Source of the DNA: Hetaerina americana
Lineage: Eukaryota > Arthropoda > Insecta > Odonata > Calopterygidae
Assembly: GCA_022747635.1 (NCBI GenBank)
Contig: JAKTNV010000005.1
Span: forward strand, 47,490,013 to 47,554,012
Length of the DNA stretch: 64,000 nucleotides
Direction of reading: 5' to 3'
Below are positions 35,791 to 47,200 of the stretch, piece by piece. A program made the translations under genes and the position numbers. Under the pieces are notes generated by a model. That model was not told where the DNA came from. It saw only the letters and a program-made list of their open reading frames with translations, and made no database searches. Position 1 is the stretch's first letter. Each line of letters starts with the position of its first letter.

Positions 35791-37515
35791 CGTGATGAAA
35801 TTTTGATATTATTGATTTTGCTCTTAAAATAACTCGGCAATATTCTTCCATAAAAGCAGACGCAAGGTTAATGTTTGTTACTGTAAAATCAGGTTTCACT
35901 TCTTCAATCACTACTTCTAGGTTTAACTTATTTCGAAATTGTTCGGATTGTCCCCTGCCGAAGAAAAAAACTTTAAAACATCTTTTTTTGCTGAAGAGGA
36001 AGGTTTTTTAAGCCAATGATAACATAATATTGAACAAGACAGGATTTGTTCTTTTGAAAGCTAAATTTCAATGTGCCATATGTTACCTTTATTGCTGCCA
36101 TAGGCGAACTGAGGATCTTTCAATTTGCTGCCTCTGTCGCGATAGAATGAAACTCATGCGAAATTTGCATGAAGTATTTTACTAGCAACATAAAATACTA
36201 AATGTTTTTAAAATAAATCAATGAAATTTATCCCTTAGCGAAAAATGACATATATGTAAAGACCACAACTTATTGAATAGTTCTGGTAGTTGACTGCTTT
36301 ATCTTTGTGGGAAACTCATGAATTATACGAACCTTCGATTCCCATTTCTTCCATTTGTTGACTCTAATTTAATAGTATAATCTAAAACTTTCCAACTACC
36401 TGATGGCAACTTAAACACGAGATACTTTTGTGAAAGTGAAGCGGTTCTCCACTGAATTCAGGAATTTAGTATTTTAGTCAAAAGGCAAGCATCGCAGGAT
36501 AAAGTGAGAATATAATAATAATAGTAAAACTTTATCTCTTTTTATCTATTATACCGTCAAAAGTAAATGATGAGGAATCAGAATCGAGTTAGGACCAACT
36601 CAGCGAAAATTGAAATGTAAAGAACATTTGAGAGGCTATTAATGGATTTTCACAGTGTCTATTAACATAATTTAACCAGAGGACGTAAACCTCAAGCCGT
36701 ATTTCCATCAAGAGTAAGTGGAATTTTGTGTGGGAGGTGTTGAATGTGTGGTGTACGAGTGAATTAGAGCAGGGGGATCTGGGTAAAAGTATGCAGTGAA
36801 GGATGAAGGGAAGCGAGGGGGCAGGCCAGGAATGGTAGGGCGAGGGAAAAGATTACTGGATGAGGGAAAAAGATATGAGTGGAAAATGAGGAAAGAAAGG
36901 AAACCACTTTGATGAAAAATTGTCTGAGGAATGGAGTGAAATAAAGAGAAAATGAAGTCGACTAATAAAAGGTTTAGAAATTAGATGGTAGGCGTTTCTC
37001 CTGGGAAAAAAACTTTCATCATTTCAGCGGAATAGTTACATTTCGCATACCACGCTTAAACTGAAATTCAAAGGTTCTTCATAGCTCTTTTTTGTGTAGA
37101 TGTAGGCGCATGTTGCTTAAAGACGAGAATAATACCGATTTGTATTTAACGGTTCATTGAAAACATTGAAGACAAAAATGGATATCCCTTATCACATTCA
37201 CATAAATTTTACTCATAATCAGTAAGGTTTCCTTGCAGTAGAATGAGCTTCAAATGCAGTAGAGTGCTTCAAATCAGCATATCATGCAACTTTCGTCTTT
37301 TAGTTCTGCATGAATCATGGTATTATTTTTCTTAGCTTCTAATTTATACCCACCCAATCTAATGCAATCTCAGAGTACGCTGCGCGCGCAGTTGTGTAAC
37401 TGTATGCATTTAAAATCTCTCTTTGAGTGTTTATGATGTGACGTGAAAAAATTGCATTAATTTTGCACGTTTTCCGGATTGATATGATCGCTGCTGGTGC
37501 CTTGAACACGCAACT
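35791..37515. other. Spacer without recognised gene
   Basis: AT-rich with a purine-rich patch at 36750-36960. No gene motif. Confidence 0.45.
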
Positions 37516-38272
37516 TACGAGGGTCATCCGGAAAGTAGTACCCGTTCGTGCCGCATGAAGTGCTGACGACGCGAGTAGCCGCTGGACGAGGTCAGATAGC
37601 TTCAGTGGCTTGTCTGCCTTCTCTGAGCCAAGTTGCGTGACGCTAGCATTGCCTGTGTTGTTTCTGTGATTGTTTACAATGTTTAAAAAAATTGAGAACG
37701 CCGCCAGTTGTGAAGTGAGGGCAGTGATTAAATTCCTCAATGCAAGAAACGTTCGCCCATGTGATATTCATCGCCAATTAAAGGAGGTGTATGGAGACAA
37801 TGTAATGGACGAGTCGTCTGTTCGGCGGTGGTGTCGCAACTTCAACATGGGGAGGGGGAACACACACGACGATGAGCGTTCGGGGAGACCGTCTGTCATT
37901 ACAGACCAACTGGTGAGCTCAGTTGACGAATTCGTGAGGAACGATCGGCGCGTCACAATTGATGACATCTGTGAGCATTTTCCCAATGTTTCTCGAACAA
38001 TTGTTCATGAAATTGTTAAACACCGTCTGCATTATGCAAAAATTTGTGCAAGATGGGTCCCTCGCGTATCTCAATGAGCTGGCGGCGAAGGACTATGCAG
38101 CAGGAATACAGAAACTTGTCACACGTTATGACAAATGCCTTAATTTGCTTGGAGATTATGTTGAGAAGTAGTTTAAAGTATCCTCTTTCAAATAAAATTT
38201 TTTATGTTTGTTAATATTTACTTTTGTGTCTTTATTTCATGAACGGGTACTACTTTCCGGATGACCCTCGTA
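37516..38272 (+). mobile_element. Internally deleted mariner with 33-bp TIRs
   Basis: TIRs at 37518-37550 and 38238-38270 match at 32 of 33 positions (CGAGGGTCATCCGGAAAGTA start). TA duplications flank them (37516-37517, 38271-38272). Length 753 bases against ~1.3 kb for a full element. Inside, the transposase N-terminus is joined to the extreme C-terminus, so about 600 bases are missing. It is a different family from the element at 2075. Good TIRs mean that an intact relative elsewhere could move it. Confidence 0.95.
37679..38077 (+). CDS. Mariner transposase N-terminal (DNA-binding) remnant, no catalytic domain
   Basis: Seen: ATG at 37679 (MFKKIENAASCEVRAVIKFL) begins a 132-residue open frame. 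First HTH about residues 8-50 with SSVRRWCRNF; linker HDDERSGRPSVITD about 60-72; second HTH about 80-115 with RRVTIDDICEHFPNVSRTIVHEIV; ends KICARWVPRVSQ. All three catalytic Asp are deleted. The typical C-terminus (YDKCLNLLGDYVEK, ending 38171) follows in another frame past the deletion joint near 38065. Known: these N-terminal domains bind the TIRs. Inference: if expressed, the product could bind TIRs without cutting them and act as a repressor of related elements. Confidence 0.88.
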   Translation: MFKKIENAASCEVRAVIKFLNARNVRPCDIHRQLKEVYGDNVMDESSVRRWCRNFNMGRGNTHDDERSGRPSVITDQLVSSVDEFVRNDRRVTIDDICEHFPNVSRTIVHEIVKHRLHYAKICARWVPRVSQ

Positions 38273-38639
38273 TATTGCTACGCTATCATATAATTCTCAT
38301 CAAAGGCAAACTGACGTTTATTTAGCGGTAAAATGCCACTATTATTCTTCAAGGGCATCCTACTCAAGTAGGATGCCATTAATTCTCATATATAAAAATA
38401 AAAGTTACTAGTCAAATCACATTAGTACAATTTGCCATGTGGTTTGACATTCCACGTTCTTTATTATTTTATTAGGATTTATTTTTCTGGAATCGATATC
38501 TTTCACATATATAAAGCAGATTTTTTTATGCCAAAAACATTTGGTACTCTTTCTCTCTCCTAGCATCTATTAATTTAAATACAATTCGAATATTGAAAAT
38601 TGGTTTCGCCAAATATTATGGAGACAGTATGAAGCAGAG
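38273..38639. other. Spacer with a hairpin
   Basis: Contains the perfect hairpin 38354-38377 (GGCATCCTA arms, 6-base loop CTCAAG). Otherwise AT-rich, nothing recognised. Confidence 0.6.
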
Positions 38640-39430
38640 AGATAGAGAAGAGAATACTAATGCTCAGGGGTGTGGAAGGGTTGAAAATGAAGGAAAAGAG
38701 GGGATGAGAAGATGAAGGGGTTAAAAAAAAGAACAAATAGGAGCCGGGTGAGTGAAATAAAGTGTAATGGTGTGTATGTGCGCCGGAGAGGTGGGAGAAG
38801 GGGGTATGAGGTAATAGAAGCAAAATGACGGGTGGGGTCACCGGGTGAGGAGTAGGGGTTGGAGGTTGATTTTGTGGGAAAGGGGAGAAGATGGGAGATG
38901 TTGGATACTGGAGAGAGAGGGTGAAAAATTTCACTCCGCAGAGTTTACTTTTTTGGGAAATTAACTTAACGACCTTAATACACGCCTTGCTCCCTTTTTT
39001 CCCATCCATCACATTTGGGAAGGGTTCGTTGCCGCCAGACTACAAGCCCGAGAGAGAAGGGGGAGTAGAGGTAGGTACACGTGGAAGTCGAGGAGGAAAA
39101 TGAGAGATGTGGAAGAGGGTATGATTGGGAGTCGAATAGGGGCGAAGGAACTTGAATGAGAGCGGGAGTGTCAAATGAGGGGGGGGGGTAGGTTCCGTGG
39201 ATGGTGAGGTTGAGGGATGGATTTGGGGGAGGAAGGAGAATGGCTCCATTGCGCTTTCTAAAGGAAGTACGAAGGGGAAAGGGGACTGAAGAAGCCATTT
39301 GGGACGGAGAATCCGAAATGAAGCAAATGAGGCTGAAGTTTTCTTTCTATTTCCTCCTCTTGGAAGTCGAGGGAAGGATTGCGGTGGGGGTGGGGGAAGT
39401 TTTTCTTCGGCTGAGTAATGGAAGGGAGTT
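38640..39430 (+). other. Purine-rich island
   Basis: GGGGAGAAGATGGG-type sequence with a run of 10 G at about 39180. Frames on both strands overlap each other and are low-complexity. Confidence 0.7.
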
Positions 39431-40879
39431 ACTTACTTGGTTTCACAGCTGTGGAGTACATTTGAGGAGCTTACGTCCAAAAGGTACCGAATCCATTAGA
39501 GTATAATTCACAGAACCGAAGAAATAAGTTCTGATGGGTAGAATAATAGTGGTGGAATCAAATTAGCATTTTTGCGAATCTACGAATCAATTGGCACTTA
39601 AAACGTGAAAAGCAGTTATGCATAAATCCACGGAATGTCAATCAAGTTTAAATGCGACTGAAAACCACAACTAGATTTAATCATTCCTGATTGTAAACTG
39701 TACGTTATTTCACGTATGCTAATTGTTTTTTCAACATTTGAAATGTTGTCACCCAAATTTTGGTAGATGACCTGAACGTTTGTTTCACCTACCTTATTGC
39801 TACATTGGTTGATGTTGTTATTTGATAGATTTGGTACCCCTGAAACGCAAGGTTATCCCTTAGGAACGCAACAAGTTTTCATGGACCTATGAGTTCATCG
39901 TTGAGAATCTTGATGCACACATGCATAGCATAAAGACAAAATAAAAAATTTCTGCAGAGCTCTACCTTGAGTAAATCCGAGAAAATACAATTCCAACACC
40001 TGGCGTATTCATTACGTCACACACTCGTGCGAAGGTTATGTGCTTAATGATGAGCATTTACAGCTTAAATTAAGTACTTCTTTCACTTCTGAATAGTCAT
40101 TTTTGGTAATTGGCAAACAACTAAGAGCCTTCACGTCCAAATCAGACTGATATTACACAGGGAAAAAAATATCCCAGTCTGAATTTGAACAATCTTACTC
40201 GTTTAACATTGAATCAATGGACAACCGTGAATCTACAGCCCACTTTAATGTAGAGTTAGCAAATAACTGGAGCTAATAGCTTGCCACCCTTAAGTTTGTG
40301 ATTGAATTATTTGTTCCGGTCATACTCCTCCCTTAGAAAGACAAGTCCATGGAAATTCTCCTACGGTGATTGTATATTTAAATAATTTTTTTTTATTATC
40401 ATGGCAATACATTTGAGAGATATTTTTGATTACCATCTTACACCTGAATGTTACTTTTTAACATCAGGAATAAAAAAGAAAATTAAAAAAATAATAAATT
40501 CCTTTGTGCCAGGCACAAATCATTCTTGTAGAATAGAATTATTATCGTTTTTTTGATCGTATGCCATTATGTAGCTTACTTAATTAGCCATGATAAGAAT
40601 AGTAAATGGTATTCAATCAGTATACCGCGGTATTACCTCCAACATTGAATTTTTTTTAGCTATCATTTACATTGGTATCGATCACTTGTCCGATGCCTAA
40701 TCCTAATCACCTAATGCCTAACCGTATCACTCCTGCCCAGTCATACATATTAAGGCTAAATAAGTTTTATTTATTGCATGTTAGTTCATTTAGGTGCACA
40801 TTTTTAAAGTTATGGAATAAAACGTTCATCTCCAATAACAGTTCAACTTTATTCTCGGTTAAATAACTAAATATACTCT
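39431..40879. other. Spacer without recognised gene
   Basis: AT-rich; no motif, repeat or RNA gene recognised. Confidence 0.45.
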
Positions 40880-41640
40880 CTGAAACCTTCCTCTATTGGA
40901 GTAGTTTGGTCGGGATACATAGAGAGAAATAGAGTGAGCGATGTGAGAAGAATATTGGAATGGCAAAAATGAGGAGAAGGAGTTAATGAGAGGATAGATT
41001 AAAGGTAATGAGAGGTAGAGTGAGTGAGACGGAAGGAGAAGGAGGATCTAATGCGTGCATGAAGAGCGGTGGAGGACAGCACCAGTAGGCAAAATAGGGA
41101 AAGAGATGATTTTTGTGTGGAAGAGGAACGAGAAATAGGAGTAAGCCCGTTAAGTGGATTTCAAAAAAATGAAAATGGTTGAGAGAAGGAAGGTGGGTGA
41201 GGAAGTAGAGGTGGGTAGAATTTGCGGGTAGCATTACGGGAAAGCGAGGTGGTCGAAGTGGGAGGAGAAAGTGTGGGTTCCAAGTAGTAGGTATGGGGGG
41301 GAGGAGTGCCTTTTTTTGGAATCCATGGGTGGGGAGTGGACCAAAAGGAGCAGAAGGGAAAAGAGGGATGTACGACGATGAAATGAGTGGAGTGTTAGGG
41401 GGGGGAAGAACGAGTAAAAGATGCTAGAGGAAAGGTGAAGAAGCGGTGGTGGCGCCTGTGGGTTTTTCAGGCCTGCCAATTTGGGGATTTTTGTTGCCGG
41501 CACATCCGCTCATTTCGCTAAAAGAGTTTTTCAAATTATTTTTTCACTCCCTCTCTGCACAGAGTCGTCCTGCTCCGCCTCCTCCCATCCTTCCTTCTCC
41601 CCACCCATCCTTCCTTCTCCCCATCCTGTCAAAATTCTCG
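40880..41640 (+). other. Purine-rich island, pyrimidine-rich end
   Basis: 40900-41450 is purine-rich on plus; 41560-41630 is C/T-rich with two copies of CCCATCCTTCCTTCTCC. Frames are artefacts. Confidence 0.7.
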
Positions 41641-42136
41641 CGAATTTATTATGCTGAGAACCGAGAAGATATGCCATTTAGGAAACAGCAGTCTGAATGG
41701 CGCGTTTATGAAGTTGATTCAGTAGTGCTGCGAACCTTGTTTGGAGTAATTTGGCACCGATGCGGTGAAAGCCCGAGCGTGAGAACTTATGCTAGAAGAC
41801 GGAAGTTTTAGGGAAAGGACTGGAAAAGTTACTCTCCCCCAAATGTTGTCGAGGGATATTTAAAAGGTATGATAAATGGCTAATAAAGAGCTTGAGGAAA
41901 TTACAGAGAGTGACAGGGAAATCCACATTTAAGAAAAAATGAATCACAACGATGTAATACGCGCAACCTGTGGTGACTGCAAAACTTTCGGATAAAACAT
42001 TTTGCCTGGATATGAAGAAATTTTGACGTTTAAACGTTGGGTGTAGAATGTTGGCTAAAGAAGGTACTTTTGGTGCAACTATTTTTAAGAACAAACCGCC
42101 ACTTCATCATAAAAATACTTTTGAAACTCCCAATCT
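41641..42136. other. Spacer without recognised gene
   Basis: Mixed sequence before the first fold-back element; nothing recognised. Confidence 0.4.
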
Positions 42137-42309
42137 CATAATGAGGGTCGAAAATAACAGACACTTTACACTTCCACACACTTTTAATGTCCTACGACCA
42201 TGGTTTCCATGCTACGCATCATCATCAGGCATTACACCGAAACCACGGTTGTTGGGCATTAAAAGTGTGTGGAAGTGTAAAGTGTCTGTTATTTTTTACC
42301 CTCATCATG
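42137..42309. repeat. Fold-back repeat with hammerhead-like core
   Basis: Seen: 42141-42207 and 42239-42305 are imperfect inverted copies (the outer 50 bases nearly perfect: GACACTTTACACTTCCACAC and complement). On minus the spacer reads CCTGATGATG...GGAAACC, then GTCGTAGG: CTGATGA (42222-42228), GAAA (42204-42207), ACC/GGT pairing with GTC at 42196-42198. Known: this CTGATGATG...GAAACC...GGTCGT layout is typical of PLE terminal repeats. No target duplication is clear. Confidence 0.72.
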
Positions 42310-42533
42310 AAGGTATTCCACTAAGTCAAGCCTGAAAGTGTTAACTCCCGATCTCAGTTTTATTGACGTAATTTGAGACGTGGCCGTCACTTGGTGGAGA
42401 TAATAAAAATTAGGAAAAAATAACTTTGGGTTCATTTCCTCGAAGTTCGTTAGTTTATATATTTTTATTTTGCACAACAGGCTTAAATGATACACCGTTG
42501 AAAGTGATTGTTTGCAATAAATCTGATGATAAA

Positions 42534-42549
42534 CTTTTAACAAACTGTT
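42534..42549 (+). repeat. Target-site duplication, left copy
   Basis: CTTTTAACAAACTGTT, 16 bases, identical to 42890-42905 on the other side of the fold-back element. Confidence 0.85.
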
Positions 42550-42633
42550 CGTTCGCAGGTTTCCGCGGCGATGAGTAGGTGATTTCCACATTTTTCGGGC
42601 TGCGTCCGCGTATGTCGTTTAAATGCACAACAG

Positions 42634-42663
42634 TTTCGCCAGCTATCCTGCTGACGTCCTCAG
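42634..42663 (-). ncRNA. Hammerhead-like core, left arm
   Basis: On minus: CTGAGGA (42657-42663), stem GTCAGC/GCTGGC with one G-U pair, GAAA (42634-42637). One extra base sits between core and stem II, as in the PLE1 tail. Confidence 0.48.
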
Positions 42664-42804
42664 GTCAAGGATGAAAAGAAGCTGGTTGTCCCGTCTTATA
42701 TACGGAAAATCCGGCGCCAATACCGGGAAATTTCTTGGCCAATCAGGGAACGTCCTCATATTTGCGCGGAATAATTCTTTTCCACGCTTCTTTTCATCCT
42801 TGAC

Positions 42805-42834
42805 CTGAGGACGCCAGCAGGATAGCTGGCGAAA
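42805..42834 (+). ncRNA. Hammerhead-like core, right arm
   Basis: CTGAGGA (42805-42811), one extra C, stem GCCAGC/GCTGGC (42813-42818, 42825-42830), GAAA (42831-42834). Stem I pairing is weak in this copy, so self-cleavage is uncertain. Confidence 0.48.
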
Positions 42835-42889
42835 CTGTTGTGCATTTAAACGACATACGCGGACGCAGCCCGAAAAATGTGGAAATCAC

Positions 42890-42905
42890 CTTTTAACAAA
42901 CTGTT
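42890..42905 (+). repeat. Target-site duplication, right copy
   Basis: Identical 16 bases to 42534-42549. Confidence 0.85.
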
Positions 42906-43429
42906 TTAAACTATAAATAATGTACCTTTGGTATTAGCCATCCGCCGATCTAAAACTAAGCTGCACTTGGACAGGGATAGAAGATGGGTGTTTTTGATTG
43001 ATCGGCATTAGCCCTTACAAAGATGTAGTCAACAAGCTCATTCCTCAAAATGAGAAAAGGGAAACCTTGTGAATACCGGTATCGTTTGACTTCGTAAAGA
43101 TTGTTGCCACTCATTCGCATTATTCACCGCATTATTCTAGGATTTGTTTTTTAGTGATTTCTTTCTCCTACAAAATGTTACTCTTTGATACTTGCCTCCA
43201 GGCCATAGGCGACCGAGCCAGTCCGCAGTAAATCGCATTCAACCCTTTATGGCCCACCTAATTTTTTGCATTATTCTCAACGCCTTCTAGGCTCAAAGCG
43301 GATTAGATGGGCGGGGCCGTGGAGATAAAAAAACGCTGAATTTTCCTGCGTCCTGCCCTCCACGAGTTAAGTGGCCGGCGAAAAAGGACCCTCATGGCAT
43401 TCGAGGACTCTGAAGCACGAGAAATTGGC
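42906..43429. other. Spacer without recognised gene
   Basis: Mixed composition; nothing recognised. Confidence 0.4.
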
Positions 43430-44230
43430 GCGGGGGAGGGTAGAGGAAATGGCGGGTGGATGCTGGATGGGAGAAACGGGAGGGAAGAGGAAAAAAAGGA
43501 GGAAGTCGGTCGAGATGAATCGGGGAGAATGAACTGACGGAAAGGGGGTCTTGAGTTTACCGCTCTGGGACTCCTGGAGGTGGCGCGAGTCTTGCTGTAC
43601 TCCGAAAGGGTCGGAACTGGCGGATGTTGAGTGGGGTTCGTGGGGATGGGAAGCTAGAAGGGGAGGGCTGGACGGGAACGGAAGGGGAAGTTGTTGCCCT
43701 CGGTGGTTTGGGCCCCTCCCGGAGATGGAGAGTGGCGGCGGGGGAGTGGAAGAATGAGGAGGAGAGGTTTCTTGGGCGTTTAAGGGGATGAGGGTGAAGG
43801 AGCAAGTGGGATGGGCTTCGCTGGGTGGCTAAGGGAACGAGATGAGGGTGGAGAGAGGGGGTGATGGGACGACTTTTAGGGAAGGAGATGGAGGGTGGAA
43901 GTGGCTTAAGGGTGAAAGAATTCACTCCCGGGGAAAAATTAAGTTGCGGCTCGCAAATCACTTTTTCTGCGCCACAAAGTGGTTTTGGTTGGGAAATTAA
44001 TGAGCAGGGGTTTCGGATGCGCGAGGTCGGTGGGATTGGGGTTTGGGTTGAAGACCGCGGAGGATGGGACCGGGGAGGAAGGGAGCAGTTGATGATGGGG
44101 AGTGGGTGAGGTGTTTTCAATGGGGAATGAGGATTGGGGGTCGGTGTGGGAGGACAAGAGGGCGGGAGGGCAAGGGCGAAAGATTGGGGTGGGAGAGGAA
44201 CGCCGCCGAATTTAATGCGGATAATCAAGT
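43430..44230 (+). other. Purine-rich island
   Basis: GGGGAGGG/GGAAGGGG sequence on plus. The 223-codon minus frame at 43557-44228 is the longest island frame but is almost all Pro, Ser, Leu, Thr and Arg, overlaps Gly/Arg/Glu frames on plus, and shows no domain. I treat it as an artefact of skew. Confidence 0.7.
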
Positions 44231-47200
44231 CCCCTTACTATCCCAAAAGAGTTACTTCATCTCAACCAAAATTATTTTAAATAGGGAATAGCAATACCCA
44301 CACTCGGTTTCACCGTAGCGGGCGGTTATTTACGCTAATTAGAACAATGGCATACACATGCCTTTTATAAAGCGATTCATTTCATTCTTATATATTTGGG
44401 TTTATTGAAAAAAAGGAAAGTACACCTTTTCTGTTATTTTTAGCGCCTGAAATTTATGCGCAGCATCTGAGACTATAACTCAGTATTTTAGTCGTTTTTC
44501 ATTATGGTTCAATTTTTATAATCCCGAGAGTTTTGGAATTAAAAACGGATCCAAGTACAAATATTTTTTGATATCATCGAAAATGCTATTTCTCTTCATT
44601 GTTTAAAGAGCTATTAGAAATTTAATGGGTCAATTTATTGTCACATACTGTATAATTTATTTAATTGCCAACATAACCTTTAATATTCTGAAAAAAATAA
44701 ATCTGTGTAAGAATTCCTAGTGACAGTTAGCTGATTTGTGCTCTCTGTAAATAAGACTAGTCGTTAGCAGTCCATAAAAAAATGACTTGACTCCAGACGA
44801 AAAATATGAAGAAGAAAATCGTTCCTTTTACGTGAGCATGAATGAGTACTTTTACTTAGCCAATTCATCCAAAGTAAATGGTATCACCGTTCCCGCTTTA
44901 ACGGCTTGGGGAAAAAATGTCCATGATGGAAATTTGCCTGCGTAAATTACTCTCCAGTAATAAGATTTTTGTATCATTAATTTCATTGGGTTAGGTTATA
45001 GTGGAAGGCATCCAAAGGAAAAATACACACTCAGCATTTGATTTTTCCAAGTTACGAAGGAAAGTGAGTACCTTGCAAAAATAAATGACTCAAATATATG
45101 TATTCTGGTGCCATGTTTAATAGCTTGATCCTCGTAATGCCTTCAGTCCCTGCTGGAATCCCATCCCCTTCCGTCCCGCAGTTACCTAGTCGACCCTTTC
45201 TTCCGTTTAAATTTTCCAGTCGTAATTCAAGCAGCGCAGAAGTAGAAAGGATAAGTATTAAATCATTCACATCGTTTTTTCGGAGATTGCTTTCCGGAAA
45301 AAAATGAACTCAACTGATTCCACGGTTATCTTCCAGGGGATTATTTTTTCCCCTCTGAAGTATTTTCAAGATTTTCACGCCTGAATTGACTTCATTAACT
45401 GATTTGATCTGGACTGGAATACATTTTCTGGTAATGCTTCAAACGCCTTGAGAGAAAGATAGAGGGAGATGAAGGTAGGAAATATAATTAGGTTTTATAT
45501 GTTAGAATGGACTCTCATTTCCAATTAGGAAATTTTCAAATGGACGAATATGAAGCCAGTGAATTAGGAATAAAAGAAAACGAAATTTAGTGGTCTCAAT
45601 TCTCATATTCAATAAATAAAAGAAAAAAAACCACTTTATCATCCTCTTATAATTATGTCTTACTTTTAAGTTGAATATATGTAACGTATGCACTGTAATT
45701 GCATATTTTTGTAAATTTTAATGTTTATCTTTTTGACTAGGGCAAGTCGGTAATCGACGGTATTGTCTTGTCTTACATATGCATATTGTCAATATCTTCG
45801 GTATTGTAGGAAGAATGGGTTTAGTAGTGCAATATTTTGCCTTTAGTGCATACATGTTATGCCATTGCCGTTCACCAAGAAGATTATTTCATTAAATTAT
45901 AAACTTTGAAAAACATTTATTGCAAAGATATTTTGCGGTGGTTATTTACGTGAAAAGGTAAAAATGAAAATCTGCGCATTGGTTTTCCTCAGGCCTATAT
46001 AGCAACGATTATGAAAATAAAAATTAGTTTCCGTTTCACCTAATCTTCACCTTTTCAAGTTAAATTTCCACCGAATAATATCCATACGTAGCACTCGAAC
46101 CAGAATTTGTGCTGGACATGAGAAGGCTAAGTTAAATTGGAATGTGTGACCAGCAATTTGGCTATGAAAATTCCATAAAATATTTGGTTTAAGGTTCTGT
46201 GATTATCAAATTCTGAGCAGATATCATGTCATTCGTATAATTTCGTGTGTAGCTATTGTATTTTGTCTCTACTCACTTTCTATCGAGTAACTTCTTCGCC
46301 AAATTGGGTGTTTCTATTTGCAGACATTACTCAAACAAGTTCAATAAAATAATAATTTTGTTATTACCCGAGGCCAACTCTTAGAGTAATACAGTCAGAA
46401 AGTACAATTTAAATAGATTGTATCAATAAACGCACTAAAATGGGAACGAAAGAGTAAGCGCACCGAGTGGTCTAGAGGGCTAGACGACTTTTATCGCATT
46501 CCGAAGAGCACGGAATATCTTTTCCTGCTCGAAGTGAACGATGAGATATTTTTTATCCTTTTATTCCTCGAGGAGACGCAGGAAAACTGGAGGAAAGGTC
46601 AAAGCTACTCGCTCACTTCTTTTCCAGAAGGCATTACATTACTTGCCTCCTCCGTCCATCGCCCTTTGACCCTCCTGGCACTCCAGGAAAATATTCGTCG
46701 CTTCTGGAGCACCCTCTTCCTCCTTTACTTTTTTAACTTTTTATTTTTATCATTTCAGCTCGCCCCTCCGAAGACTCACTCTTCATTGTTTTTTCCCGCG
46801 TGCCTGCTTTACCCTCCTCAGCCACTCTGCTTCTTCCGACGCTTGGTAAGCACATTCCCTCGGCGGCTCAATAACTCGTTTCTCCACTTCGGTTCTTGCA
46901 TCATCACCTCCTTAACGCTTCAACGCTTTGTCCCGAAACAATTGCACGCAAAAACTACTTATTCCATATTTCATGTTTCATTCCCTCCTCTCTGCAGGGA
47001 TAAGGGACTCAGTATTGTAGTGGCAAAGGCCTTCCAGTTGAAGGTATGAGTTATGGCCACTCCCCGTTTCGCTCCACCATTCCAAGTAATGATACGTATG
47101 CATTATATCTAGTTCTTCAGTACTCATACACTTTCATCTGACAGCACTTTAGCTGTTTGCGGAAGTATCAGTGGCCCAGTTTTCCTTTCATTTGTTGTAA

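Larger units (their letters stand above)
42550..42889. mobile_element. 340-bp fold-back element with hammerhead-like motif in both arms
   Basis: Seen: 105-base arms at 42578-42682 and 42786-42890 are reverse complements with a single mismatch; spacer 103 bases; a 28-base non-palindromic extension lies at the left (42550-42577). A 16-base direct repeat brackets the whole, proving insertion as a unit. Each arm holds CCTGAGGA, a 6-bp stem (GCCAGC/GCTGGC in the right arm) and GAAA, the same layout as the PLE1 tail. Known: Penelope copies may carry inverted terminal repeats and a short one-sided extension. Inference: a non-autonomous PLE derivative. It has no coding capacity; the 61-codon frame at 42623-42808 is incidental. 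Confidence 0.87.

Noticed and set aside
43557..44228. 223-codon minus-strand open frame
   Set aside because: Lies wholly inside a purine-skewed island; product is Pro/Ser/Leu/Thr/Arg-rich with no domain, and overlapping frames on the other strand are equally open.
46455..46500. A-box-containing tRNA-like start
   Set aside because: No B box at tRNA spacing and no acceptor or T-arm pairing; one short motif is not enough to call a tRNA or SINE.
46534..47049. 171-codon plus-strand open frame
   Set aside because: Pyrimidine-rich stretch giving Leu/Phe/Ser-rich translation; no motif, no supporting context.
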